Source of the DNA: Synergistaceae bacterium
GTDB lineage: Bacteria > Synergistota > Synergistia > Synergistales > Aminobacteriaceae
Assembly: GCA_017448795.1 (NCBI GenBank)
Contig: JAFSKV010000053.1
Coordinates: 1-64,000, forward strand
Direction of reading: 5' to 3'
Length of the DNA: 64,000 bases
Program-made: the position numbers and the translations under genes
Notes under the pieces: generated by a model
The model's input: the letters and a program-made list of their open reading frames with translations, nothing else
Told to the model about the DNA's origin: nothing
Database searches by the model: none
Shown: positions 33,782 to 42,662 of the stretch, one piece after another
How the letters are laid out: every line of letters starts with the position of its first letter
How positions within the stretch are numbered: the first letter of the stretch is position 1

Positions 33782-34231
33782 TCAATAATCTCCTTTCCGT
33801 GAAAACTGCATTGTCGCCACGTCGTCAAGTTCATTCTGCTCAATGCCGAGCTGTTCCTGAAAATTTGCTTCCCTGAGATGGTCTATGTATGTCTCCATGA
33901 TTCTAACGTCCTTGTGCCGCTCGACGAGTCTGGCTTCCGTGCCGACTATCCTTGTTCTGACTTCCGCAAGAGATTCCTGCCCTCGTGTTATGTCCGTGTT
34001 TATGGCATCGATGAACTGCCGCTGAAACCATAAATCCGTTGCTGAGACCGCCTTAGCTCCTGCCGTGCTGAAGTCCGAGATTGCCTGCCTCTTTTCGCCC
34101 TCAAGCTGTGTAAGGTGATCGAGTGCCGCGCGTTCTTCGCTTCTTTCTGCCGCTAAGATTGCCTGCTCATTCCTCCGGCTGTCCTCGCGTATCTTGAGTA
34201 TCCTGCTGAACTTCGCTATTCTCTGCTGCAT
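33782..34231 (-). CDS. fliJ: Flagellar export chaperone
   Basis: 149 aa, almost wholly coiled coil, with the FliJ-like start RIAKFSRILKIREDSRRNEQ. FliJ is the central stalk of the FliI ATPase ring and helps substrate delivery. The gene directly follows fliI with no gap (stop at 34232, start 34231), which supports the assignment more strongly than the poorly conserved sequence. Confidence 0.82.
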   Translation of the reverse strand: MQQRIAKFSRILKIREDSRRNEQAILAAERSEERAALDHLTQLEGEKRQAISDFSTAGAKAVSATDLWFQRQFIDAINTDITRGQESLAEVRTRIVGTEARLVERHKDVRIMETYIDHLREANFQEQLGIEQNELDDVATMQFSRKGDY

Positions 34232-35584
34232 TTAGGCCGCTCCTCCCTGCTGGTTTGGGTATGGCGCAAGCTCAAGTAGCCGCCTGTCTGTCTCCTCAAA
34301 GCTCGTTGGGTCTTGCACTCTCTGCGACAAGAAGCCCCTGACAGCCTCCATGTTGGACAAAGCCCAGTCAACACGCATATTGCTTCCTGTCTTGTACGCT
34401 CCTATGTTCACGAGATCCTCAGACTCCGCGTAAGTCGCAAGCAGATCACGGACTCTTCCTGCCGCTTCAAGATGCTCGCGTGAGACAAGTGCGGGCATAA
34501 CACGGCTGACGGAATCGAGAACGCTCACGGCCGGGTAGAAGTTTCGGGCGGCAATCTTCCTCGACAAAACTATATGGCCGTCAAGAATACCCCTCACAGT
34601 GTCAGCAACAGGCTCATTCATGTCATCGCCGTCAACAAGGACAGTGTATATCCCCGTGATGCTCCCGACCTCGCCGGCTCCTGCGCGTTCCAGAAGTCTG
34701 GGCAGCATCTCGAAAACGGAAGGAGTGTAGCCGCGTGTTGCAGGGGGCTCACCGATTGCTAGGCCTATTTCACGCTGTGCGCGGGCGACTCGTGTTACTG
34801 TGTCCATCATGAGGAGAACATCCTTGCCCTGATCCCGGAAATATTCGGCGATTGCTGTTGCTGTCATGGCCGATTTCAGGCGGATTAATGCGGGCTGGTC
34901 TGACGTGGCTATGACGAGGACGGAACGCTTGAGACCTTCCGGGCCTAAATCCCGCTCGATAAATTCCCGGACTTCACGGCCTCTTTCACCCACAAGAGAA
35001 ATAACGTTTACATCAGCCGTAGTGTAGCGCGCCATCATCCCCATCAGCGTGCTTTTGCCGACTCCTGAGCCTGCGAATATGCCAATGCGCTGACCCTTGC
35101 CTAACGTCAGCATACCGTCAATGACTCTTACACCGACACTTAACGGGGTATCAACCATCTTGCGCTTCAAAGGATGAGGGGGAGTCGCGTACAACGGGTA
35201 AAAATCACTCGCGGCAATGGGGCCTTTGTCGTCAATAGGAACGCCCAAGCCGTCAAGAACACGCCCCAGCAGAGCATCACCTACAGGGACTTCAAGCGGC
35301 CTGTTTGTCGACACCACATCACAGCCCGGCCCGACTTCCTGCAGTGCTCCCAAGGGCATCAAAAGCACCCTGTCTCCCCTGAAACCCACAACCTCCGCGT
35401 CAAGCTCGTGAGAGCCGTCACGAAATTGTATGTGGCACAAGTCGCCCACACGCACATCCGGCCCTTGGGACTCCGCCACAAGCCCCACAACCTGCACAAT
35501 TCGCCCGTTGATCTTCACAAGCGGCTTCTGCAGCAGGTCAACCGCGAAAAGCTGGAACAAATCCACATCCTGAACATCATTCAT
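34232..35584 (-). CDS. fliI: Flagellar type III secretion ATPase
   Basis: 450 aa, typical of FliI. It is homologous to F1-ATPase beta. The Walker A motif is GIFAGSGVGKSTLM at about 165-178, followed by VISLVGERGREVREFIERDLG, the Walker B region DVLLMMDTVTRVARAQREIGL and the FliI-type EPPATRGYTPSVFEMLPRLLERAG. The start overlaps the fliH end by 4 nt. It powers export of rod, hook and filament proteins with FliH and FliJ. Confidence 0.96.
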   Translation of the reverse strand: MNDVQDVDLFQLFAVDLLQKPLVKINGRIVQVVGLVAESQGPDVRVGDLCHIQFRDGSHELDAEVVGFRGDRVLLMPLGALQEVGPGCDVVSTNRPLEVPVGDALLGRVLDGLGVPIDDKGPIAASDFYPLYATPPHPLKRKMVDTPLSVGVRVIDGMLTLGKGQRIGIFAGSGVGKSTLMGMMARYTTADVNVISLVGERGREVREFIERDLGPEGLKRSVLVIATSDQPALIRLKSAMTATAIAEYFRDQGKDVLLMMDTVTRVARAQREIGLAIGEPPATRGYTPSVFEMLPRLLERAGAGEVGSITGIYTVLVDGDDMNEPVADTVRGILDGHIVLSRKIAARNFYPAVSVLDSVSRVMPALVSREHLEAAGRVRDLLATYAESEDLVNIGAYKTGSNMRVDWALSNMEAVRGFLSQRVQDPTSFEETDRRLLELAPYPNQQGGAA

Positions 35585-36528
35585 GATTTCCTGTCCTCAC
35601 GCGCTGACTGCTGGAACACTTCATCAACAACAGACTCAACCTGCCCCATTTGAGTCTTCCATCTTGCGTCATAGACTCCTAGTCCTGTCTCAACTATACA
35701 GCTTCCCTTTTCGATATTGGGGTCTGATTTCAGCTCAAGTTTCTTCACGCCTCGCAGCGCCTCGTGAAATTTTGTGTCAAGGCTGCCTTCAAGCTGTTTC
35801 ATGTCATCGGGTGATACGTAGATGAGAATCTGGTTCTTGTCGCTGAGACGTGATAATAATTCTGACAGAACGGAGTCTATTGTGTCGGGGTTAAGTTCGA
35901 CTTGACGGCATAGCATACGCCGGAGCATTTCTGTCCACACACGGACAAGGCGGGGCTGGTTGAGCTTCACGAGTTCGGCGAAATCTGACTCCAATCTTTT
36001 CCCCAGCGTGTCAATAAGCCCGGCAAGCTCCGAAAATTTTTCGAAGTATTCATGTTCCACTTCAGCCCGCGCTTTCTTCAGGCCTTCCTCGTAGCCTCTT
36101 ATCTGCCCCTCGCTTACGGCCTGAGCCCTTGCTTTCTCTGCTATGCGGTCGGCGTTGTTCTTGGCTTCGTCCTCAAGCTGCCTTCTTCTGCGCTCATAGT
36201 CTGACCTTATGCCCCCGATTTCGGACTCTAGCTTTGCTTTTGCTTCTGACAGTTCGGCGTTTGCTACTTCGGCATTGCTGAGGCTGTCTGTGAGTGCCTT
36301 GACCTGAGCGGTCAGCTCGGCAATCTCGCGGGCATTGGCGGCGGGCATCTTCACCTGGACTTTCGGGGACTCGGACGGCTGGGGCTTGTCTGGTTTTGCT
36401 GACGGCTTGGGGGCTTCCGGCTTTGCTCCCGACTGCTTGATTTCGCTCTCAAGTATGCCTATCTTCACGGCCTGGGGCAGGAGTCTCACAGTCCGCAGTA
36501 CTCTCTGATGCGCAAGACCGCTAGACAA
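35581..36528 (-). CDS. fliH: Flagellar export stator/regulator
   Basis: 315 aa. A Pro-Lys-rich section (35-60), a long coiled coil (about 70-165) and a C-terminal FliH/V-ATPase-E-like domain (NQPRLVRVWTEMLRRMLCRQ, and VETGLGVYDARWKTQMGQVE). FliH binds and restrains FliI and docks it to the C-ring. It overlaps the fliG end by 8 nt and fliI by 4 nt, so translation is likely coupled. Confidence 0.9.
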   Translation of the reverse strand: MSSGLAHQRVLRTVRLLPQAVKIGILESEIKQSGAKPEAPKPSAKPDKPQPSESPKVQVKMPAANAREIAELTAQVKALTDSLSNAEVANAELSEAKAKLESEIGGIRSDYERRRRQLEDEAKNNADRIAEKARAQAVSEGQIRGYEEGLKKARAEVEHEYFEKFSELAGLIDTLGKRLESDFAELVKLNQPRLVRVWTEMLRRMLCRQVELNPDTIDSVLSELLSRLSDKNQILIYVSPDDMKQLEGSLDTKFHEALRGVKKLELKSDPNIEKGSCIVETGLGVYDARWKTQMGQVESVVDEVFQQSAREDRKS

Positions 36529-37552
36529 TCATATCGTCCCCTCCGCCCGAAGCTATCACTATTTCGCCCTGTTCTTCCAGCCCGCGTATGATGTTGACAA
36601 CTTTCTGCTGTGCTTCCTCAACGTCTTTCACGCGTACAGGCCCCATGAAGTCCATATCTTCCTGCAGCATTTCGGCGGCACGCTTTGACATGTTCTTGAG
36701 ATACTTGGTCTTGAGGTCCTCAGTAGCACCTTTGAGGGCAAGTGAAAGCTCCTTCATGTCAACCTCACGCAGCACTCTCTGAAGCGATCTGTCATCAAGC
36801 CGCATTGAGTCTTCGAACACAAAGAGCCTCTTCTTGATTTCCTCGGCTAGTTCCGGGTCGTTCTCTTCAAGATACTCCATGATGTTGCGTTCTGTTGCGC
36901 GGTCTGTGCTGTTGACGATTGAGACCACCGCGTCAATTCCGCCCGCTACAGTGAAGTCCTGACCCATGACAGTACTAAGTTTGCGCTCAAGCACCCTCTC
37001 GACCTCCCTCAAGACTTCAGGTGTTATCCTGTCCATGTTGGCGATACGTTTTGTTACGTCGGCCTGCAGCACCGGGTTAAGTCCGCTGAGAATCATTGCC
37101 GCCTGTGTCGGTTCAAGGTAGGACAGTATCAGCGCGATTGTCTGCGGGTGCTCGTTCTGTATGAAGCCAAGTATCTGGCCTGCGTCTGTGTGTCTCATGA
37201 AATCGAACGGCTTGACCTGGAGGCTGGCCGTAATCCTCGCAAGCAAAGTTTGAGCCCTCTCCGGGCCGAGTGCCTTCTCCAACACATCACGCGCATATTC
37301 GACTCCTCCTCTTGCCATGAACTCACGCGCCATTAGGATTTCTTGGGCTTCCTTAAGCACCGTGAGCTTCACATCAGGTGTTACCTTCCTTAAGTTCGCA
37401 ATTTCCAGAGTGATCAGCTCTATCGTAGAGTCATCAAGTTTCTTGTAGACTTCCGGGGCTATATCACTGCCTAGCGACACCATAAGCACCGCTATTTTCT
37501 CGCGGCCTGTCAAACCTTTCTGGCTGTCGTCCTTGTCTTTCTTTGGGGGCAT
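36521..37552 (-). CDS. fliG: Flagellar motor switch protein
   Basis: 343 aa, normal length. The N-terminal FliG_N starts GLTGREKIAVLMVSLGSDIAPEVYK, the middle holds EHPQTIALILSYLEPTQAA (the EHPQ motif), and the C-terminal charged helix that meets the MotA stator is LDDRSLQRVLREVDMKEL with downstream KNMSKRAAEMLQEDMDFMGPVRVKDVEEAQ. It makes the rotor face that converts torque and switching signals. Confidence 0.96.
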   Translation of the reverse strand: MPPKKDKDDSQKGLTGREKIAVLMVSLGSDIAPEVYKKLDDSTIELITLEIANLRKVTPDVKLTVLKEAQEILMAREFMARGGVEYARDVLEKALGPERAQTLLARITASLQVKPFDFMRHTDAGQILGFIQNEHPQTIALILSYLEPTQAAMILSGLNPVLQADVTKRIANMDRITPEVLREVERVLERKLSTVMGQDFTVAGGIDAVVSIVNSTDRATERNIMEYLEENDPELAEEIKKRLFVFEDSMRLDDRSLQRVLREVDMKELSLALKGATEDLKTKYLKNMSKRAAEMLQEDMDFMGPVRVKDVEEAQQKVVNIIRGLEEQGEIVIASGGGDDMIV

Positions 37553-37579
37553 ATGTTCATCTCCTCACTGAAAAAGGGT

Positions 37580-37612
37580 AAAAAATTACTCCCCGTTTTC
37601 TCACAGGGAGCA
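37580..37612 (-). terminator. Terminator-like hairpin between fliF and fliG
   Basis: On the minus strand ctccctgtg and cggggag pair around a short loop, followed by taattttttac. It sits inside the operon, 12 nt after the fliF stop and 28 nt before the fliG start, and could act as a partial terminator that sets the fliF-to-fliG ratio, or as an mRNA stabiliser. Confidence 0.65.
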
Positions 37613-37623
37613 GGCGAATTACT

Positions 37624-39201
37624 CTAGCTGTCCATTGAGAGCCATTCATTGACCAGAGTCGCAATCTCTTCAGGATGACTCTTAGCGTAGGCCTTGAGCT
37701 GTTCCTCAAGCACCGCCATTTCACCTTGGAACGCAAGAAGATCCGGCGACGTGAGCATCTCCTGAATTGTCGGGACTTTCCTGCCCTCAGCCTCGATTTC
37801 CTCAACCGCAAGACGCGCCCTCTTCATCCTCACCCAGACATAAAGCGCGCCGAGTATGATGAGAAGGACTATTGCCGCCGCTATTGAGCCGTAAATCATC
37901 TTCCACATACGGTCTTCACGGAGCTGTGCGGCCATTGAGTCAGCAAAAGCTGTAGAGAACCTCATAGCCCGGACAACGAGGCTGTCCCCGCGGTCCTTGT
38001 TGTAGCCGATTGACGACGCTATGACTTCCTGCAATGCTTCGAGCCTCTCGTCGTTGATTTCTCCGTACTTGTCATCAATGAGGACTGAGGCAGATAAACG
38101 CCTGACTCCGCCGGGGGTAACTATCTGGTCGCCCTTGCGCGTGGTGATTTCGTAGTTGGTCGTTGCGTTGCTCCTGTTGTACTCGCTCTGTACCTGCGTT
38201 GAGTTTATCGCGTAGCCGGGGATGTTGGTTGTCGTGCCGGGGTTGCCTGTTACGGGGTTGCCCTGCCCGGTGTAACTTTCTTCCTGCCGTTCGTTGCTCC
38301 TTGGGACTCCTGTTCCTGTTTCGGGGTTGGGCGAATATTCAACGTAACTGTTAGTGCGCTTGTCGAAGTCCAAATCAATCCTGACTCTGACAACAGCAGT
38401 GCCGGGACCGTAGACCTGTTCGAGCATGACACGCACCTTGTTTTCTAGTTCGCGCTCATGCTGGCGTTCAAGTTCCCGCTGTACACTGGTTACCGAGTTC
38501 GTTCCGTCGGGGTTGTACATTATCATCGAGTCGCTGACCATGTCCGACAATATCCGCCCGTTTGTGTCGACAACTGTAACAGCGTCAGGCTCCAGGCCGT
38601 CAACAGAATGCGCCACAAGGTGAATGATTGCTTTGACCTGTGTCGGGCCTATTGTCGCTCCGGCTCTGAGACGCAGCAGCACGGAGGCTGTAGAAGGCTT
38701 CTGCTGTTCAAGAAAGAGTTTCTGCTCAGGTATCACCACACTGACGCGGGCATTCTCAACTTGGGACATCTGCATTATCGTCCGGGCAAGCTCCCCTTCA
38801 ATCGCGCGCATGTAGGCTATCCTCTGCTGGAACTCGCTCATTCCCATTGATGAGTCGTCGAAAATCTCGAAGCCTGTCGTTCCGCCTTTGGGAAGCCCCA
38901 TCTGAGCGAGGGCAAGGCGGGTCTCATAGACAGCACTGCCGGGCATGAGAATTGCGCTGCCGTTCGCGTCAAGCCTGTACGGTAAATTGTTCTCCTTGAG
39001 GTAGTCGACTATAGCGGCCTGGTCTGACACGTCAAGCCCCGCGTAAAGAGGCTCATAGCTTGTGCTTCCCGTCATGAATATCAGCGCGCCAAGCCCACCA
39101 AGCACAACGAATATCGCGAGGAAGACCGAGGCTTTCTGCCATAACTTCAGGCCTGCCCAGAACGTCAGAAACGAGGCAGACCAGCGTCTCAAGCTGTCCA
39201 T
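37624..39201 (-). CDS. fliF: Flagellar MS-ring protein
   Basis: 525 aa. Two membrane helices (about 20-40 and 430-455) flank the periplasmic ring domains. Conserved YscJ/FliF motifs include LYAGLDVSDQAAIVDYLKEN and YMRAIEGELARTIMQMSQVENARVSVVIPE. The cytosolic C-tail ends EEIATLVNEWLSMDS, the FliG-binding helix. It is the first structure built and the base of the export gate. It starts 10 nt after fliE ends. Confidence 0.96.
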   Translation of the reverse strand: MDSLRRWSASFLTFWAGLKLWQKASVFLAIFVVLGGLGALIFMTGSTSYEPLYAGLDVSDQAAIVDYLKENNLPYRLDANGSAILMPGSAVYETRLALAQMGLPKGGTTGFEIFDDSSMGMSEFQQRIAYMRAIEGELARTIMQMSQVENARVSVVIPEQKLFLEQQKPSTASVLLRLRAGATIGPTQVKAIIHLVAHSVDGLEPDAVTVVDTNGRILSDMVSDSMIMYNPDGTNSVTSVQRELERQHERELENKVRVMLEQVYGPGTAVVRVRIDLDFDKRTNSYVEYSPNPETGTGVPRSNERQEESYTGQGNPVTGNPGTTTNIPGYAINSTQVQSEYNRSNATTNYEITTRKGDQIVTPGGVRRLSASVLIDDKYGEINDERLEALQEVIASSIGYNKDRGDSLVVRAMRFSTAFADSMAAQLREDRMWKMIYGSIAAAIVLLIILGALYVWVRMKRARLAVEEIEAEGRKVPTIQEMLTSPDLLAFQGEMAVLEEQLKAYAKSHPEEIATLVNEWLSMDS

Positions 39202-39211
39202 CTTACATTCA

Positions 39212-39547
39212 TTAGCCGGTTATTCTCGATAACGCCTGGTACGCGTCGATGAACTTGTTGCGTATCTCCATGACGAGGCGCAGTGCTGTATCAGCCCTTG
39301 AGGAGGCAAGCACAACTTCCGAGATGTCTTCAGCGTCTCCTATGGCAAGACTTCGGATCTTCTGCTCGGCATCAAGCTGGAGGCTGTTCACTTTCTTGAT
39401 GGAAGCGGAAAGCATATCTTCGAACGATACGTTAGGAGTCTCCCTTTGCTTCTGGCGGCTCGCGTACGTGCTGTAAACGCTTGATGCTGCCTTCTGAGTT
39501 CCGTCTTGTCCGTATACCTGCGAAAAATCTATTAGCAGACGCTCCAT
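39212..39547 (-). CDS. fliE: Flagellar hook-basal body complex protein FliE
   Basis: 111 aa. The family block SFEDMLSASIKKVNSLQLDAEQK and the C-terminal ASSRADTALRLVMEIRNKFIDAYQALSRI are clear. FliE links the MS-ring to the rod and is exported first. It is the first gene of the operon here. In many bacteria flgB and flgC come just before it, but they are not in this position, so the rod genes must lie elsewhere. Confidence 0.93.
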   Translation of the reverse strand: MERLLIDFSQVYGQDGTQKAASSVYSTYASRQKQRETPNVSFEDMLSASIKKVNSLQLDAEQKIRSLAIGDAEDISEVVLASSRADTALRLVMEIRNKFIDAYQALSRITG

Positions 39548-39900
39548 GTTAAATAGGCCTCCCGGTCAGATAATTTATTGTCCTCGCTCCGTCGATATGC
39601 TTCACGATATATTTTTGTGTGATATGTTCTGTGAGGGTCAGGAAAAATCCGCCTGCCGTCATCCTGACATGACAAACGGCCGTAAAATTATTTCGCCCCT
39701 TTAACTTTACTGCCCTAATTTTACACCCACAACCCTTTTATTTTCATCGTGCGGAAAATTGACACCAAAAAATTCCCGCGCCTGTCAAATTCACAGGTCG
39801 CAAAATATTCTGTATTATACATTATAATAATTCCAATTCATCCCGACACATACACTTTCAGTAAACGCTGTGTCAAATCGAAAGGAGACATAATTTTCCC
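39548..39900. promoter_or_regulatory. Divergent control region between fliE and the MuiA-like gene
   Basis: 353 nt without a gene. The middle is AT-rich compared with the surroundings. A plus-strand promoter candidate is TTCACA (39790-39795), a 17-nt spacer, then TATTAT (39813-39818). No clear sigma-28 or sigma-54 site for the flagellar operon was found by eye. Confidence 0.45.
39790..39818 (+). promoter_or_regulatory. Promoter of the MuiA-like gene
   Basis: TTCACA and TATTAT with a 17-nt spacer (5 of 6 and 5 of 6 matches to the sigma-70 boxes), about 85 nt before the ATG at 39901. A clear AAGGAG site lies at about 39881. Confidence 0.5.
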
Positions 39901-41502
39901 ATGAGAGAACACGCTATTTTCCTTCTGCTGATTTTTGCGGCCTTGTTTTTCCCGGGCCTGGCATCAGCTCTCGAAGCCCCCGAAAATTACACCGCCGCAA
40001 TTTCAGCTGTCGACTTTTATCCGTCAGGCGCAAAGTTCACCTTCACGGTTGAGCCGCAGGGAAGCGACGGCGATTTCAGGGCAGTAATCCCGGGAGCTTT
40101 CACGCCGGAATCTATAAGGCTGGTGAATCCTGAAACTGTTTACGGCGACATTTACGCTGCAAGTTTCACGAGGACAAAATGGACTCCTCCTCAGCTTGAG
40201 GCTCTAAGGCTTCAGGCGGAAGAGCAGGCAAGAACAGTCAGCGACCTGAGCGCGAGAAAATCTGCCCTTGAGCAGACACTTTCACTCCTCAAGAACTCCA
40301 ATCCCGACAAGTCCAAGCCTGAAGAACTACTCCGCTACATAAGGGACGCGCAGAATGTCAGGCTTGAGGCAGAGAATGAATTAGCCCTCCTCAAGGCCGA
40401 GCTTTCACGGGAACAGGAGAAACTGCGGGCATTGAACACTGAGCTTCAGGGCAGGATGCCGGACAATGACTCAAGCTACACTGTAGTTACGGGGCAGGCA
40501 GGCGGTACGGTTTACATTGAGGCCTTCACACGGTCAGCCTCATGGAAGCCGCGCTACACTCTCAATCTCGCGACGGCAAGCGGGGCTGTTGAGGTCAAGA
40601 TGTACATAAGGGCATCGCAGAAGACAGGCCTGGATTACACGGGCAATATGACACTTCACACTAAGACGCCCGGAGACATCGTGACAGTCCCGGAAATTCC
40701 CCCCCTCAAAGTCGGCATAAAGCCAAAGGAAGAAGTCGTCGCCTCAATGTCAACTGTGAGCCTGTCGAGAACAAACAGACAGTTCAAATCAGCAAGGGCC
40801 GCCATGCCTGAAGCTGAAATGTTCATGGCCGAAGATGCCGCCGCCGAGTATGACAGTGCACCCGCCGCGCCTGCGCCGAGAGCCCCGGCAGTACGTGAGA
40901 CTCTTGCTGACAGGACGCTTGATATTGAGGGGACACTCGCGGGGGACGGAACAGAACGTGAGTTTGAGGTCATCATGAGCGACCTTTACCTTGACAGCAG
41001 GATTGAGCTGACACTCATCCCTGAGCAGAGGCCGGAAGCCTGGATCGTCGCCAGCATGGACGAGAAAAACGAGCACCTTATACCGGGCGAGGCAGAGCTA
41101 AGGGTTGATTTCCATCCGTCGGGAAAAATCTACCTTCAGGAGTACGGAATAGGACAAAGGAGAATCCCATTCGGCTACGCAAACCAGATTACCGCCAAGA
41201 AAGAACGCCTTGTTGAGAAGACGGGCGTGCAGTGGTTCAGCGGAGTCTTCACGAGCGGCTACAAGCTGGAAATCACAAACGGCACAAAGGATGAGCAGAC
41301 TGTGATAGTCCGCGACCGCCTGCCGATTCCTACCGATGACAAAATCAAGCTGGAAGTCAAACGCATAGAGCCTAAAGAGAAGGAACGCGACAAGGAGAAC
41401 CGCCTTACGTGGGAGATAACTATTCCTGCCGGAGCAACAGTGCCGATAGTTGTCGACTACACATTGAGCTACCCTTCAGGCGAGGAGCTGCAATACAAAT
41501 AA
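39901..41502 (+). CDS. MuiA-like secreted protein (DUF4140/DUF4139)
   Basis: 533 aa. A signal peptide ends near ASA (about residue 24). The N-terminal DUF4140 has AAISAVDFYPSGAKFTFTVEP, followed by a coiled coil (about 95-190). The DUF4139 part has YTVVTGQAGGTVYIEAFTRSASWKPRYTLNLA and a C-terminal KERDKENRLTWEITIPAGA. MuiA family members are named for effects on mucoidy or biofilm, but the biochemical activity is unknown. The stop overlaps the next start (TAATG), so it heads the operon that runs to lpxB. Confidence 0.8.
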   Translation: MREHAIFLLLIFAALFFPGLASALEAPENYTAAISAVDFYPSGAKFTFTVEPQGSDGDFRAVIPGAFTPESIRLVNPETVYGDIYAASFTRTKWTPPQLEALRLQAEEQARTVSDLSARKSALEQTLSLLKNSNPDKSKPEELLRYIRDAQNVRLEAENELALLKAELSREQEKLRALNTELQGRMPDNDSSYTVVTGQAGGTVYIEAFTRSASWKPRYTLNLATASGAVEVKMYIRASQKTGLDYTGNMTLHTKTPGDIVTVPEIPPLKVGIKPKEEVVASMSTVSLSRTNRQFKSARAAMPEAEMFMAEDAAAEYDSAPAAPAPRAPAVRETLADRTLDIEGTLAGDGTEREFEVIMSDLYLDSRIELTLIPEQRPEAWIVASMDEKNEHLIPGEAELRVDFHPSGKIYLQEYGIGQRRIPFGYANQITAKKERLVEKTGVQWFSGVFTSGYKLEITNGTKDEQTVIVRDRLPIPTDDKIKLEVKRIEPKEKERDKENRLTWEITIPAGATVPIVVDYTLSYPSGEELQYK

Positions 41503-42662
41503 TGGGACAGAATAACTTTCTCAAGTGGATAACAGTTCCGCCCGTTGTCGCAATCCTGACGATAATGCTGGCGCGGGCTATGGGTACCGGGAGCGTTGTA
41601 GGCGAAGTTGACCTGTCTATATGGGGGCTTGTCTGGCTTCTGTTCATCATGATGAGCATACTTTACGGGCTGTTCATCGTTCACGGCTTCAACATAGGGC
41701 TTGTGTCATTGCAGGCTCTTGCGCAGGGTGTCCTTTTGTGTCCCATGTCTATAACTTACGGCGCGAGAATGTTCCAGTGGCTCGGCGTGATCATAGCTGT
41801 ATGCGGGGCGGCGGCACTGCTCGTAGCGTACAATCAGGAAGAGAACGAGCGCACAAAGACTCTCAATGCCCCCGTAGAAATCGAGAATGACGTGAAGAGA
41901 ATCCCGGCTAATTTCGCGATAACTGACGACACAGGAGCAATTCTGAATCTCACAGAAGACATGCTTGAAGTTCTCGGAATAACACGGATGGGTTCAGTAG
42001 GCAAAAATATATCCGACTGGTTCAGCCCCGTATCAAAGACAGCCGAAATCAACGGGAAAATCTGGGACGTTGAACGCAAGAGCATAGATGACGGTAAACG
42101 CTTCTACTTTGAGCTGAAACCGAAGGGGCTTCCTACGGGAGACTCAGGCGGGGACAGCCAGAACGGGAGCAATGAGCCTGTGGAGTTCACAGACCCTGAC
42201 ACGCAGCTTCATGCTTTCCGTTACGGTATGGCAAGGATTTCCGATGAGCTTTACCGGGCCGGGAGATACAACCATCCTATCAGCGCGTTCATGATACGGC
42301 TAGTTTTCCCGCAGCTGCTGCCTGATGATGACATGGACAAATACATTCGTCCTTTCAGGGCATATTGTGCGAGGGTGAGGAAGGATTTGCGGCAGTCAGA
42401 CACGGTGATACAGGCGGGAGAGTCGCAGATTATCGCGGTGCTGTCGGAATGTCCGTACCAGATGGTAGAGAATATCATCGAGAGAATATCCGCAATCGTC
42501 AACATTCTTGCGCCGACATTCGAGGAGTTCCTTCACGTTACGGTGCTGAATGTCTACGAGACCTACGAGGGAGGCACTAATCTTCCGTCAGCGCAGGATC
42601 TCATAGACAAGCTGACACAGCAGATGACCCGGAAATATTCGGCGACAGCTTTATCACAATGA
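41502..42662 (+). CDS. Membrane protein with PAS-like and degenerate GGDEF-like parts
   Basis: 386 aa from ATG 41502 (overlapping the previous stop). I do not recognise it firmly. The N-terminal third has about four hydrophobic segments (residues 7-25, 35-55, 58-80, 88-108). Residues 130-200 look PAS-like (FAITDDTGAILNLTEDMLEVLG). Residues 230-380 have the size and pattern of a GGDEF fold (FRYGMARISDELYRAGRYNHPISAFMIRL, RKDLRQSDTVIQAGESQIIAVLSECPY), but no GG(D/E)EF signature is present. It may be an inactive or ligand-sensing remnant domain. It sits between the MuiA-like and LptF genes and overlaps the latter by 4 nt. Confidence 0.65.
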   Translation: MGQNNFLKWITVPPVVAILTIMLARAMGTGSVVGEVDLSIWGLVWLLFIMMSILYGLFIVHGFNIGLVSLQALAQGVLLCPMSITYGARMFQWLGVIIAVCGAAALLVAYNQEENERTKTLNAPVEIENDVKRIPANFAITDDTGAILNLTEDMLEVLGITRMGSVGKNISDWFSPVSKTAEINGKIWDVERKSIDDGKRFYFELKPKGLPTGDSGGDSQNGSNEPVEFTDPDTQLHAFRYGMARISDELYRAGRYNHPISAFMIRLVFPQLLPDDDMDKYIRPFRAYCARVRKDLRQSDTVIQAGESQIIAVLSECPYQMVENIIERISAIVNILAPTFEEFLHVTVLNVYETYEGGTNLPSAQDLIDKLTQQMTRKYSATALSQ

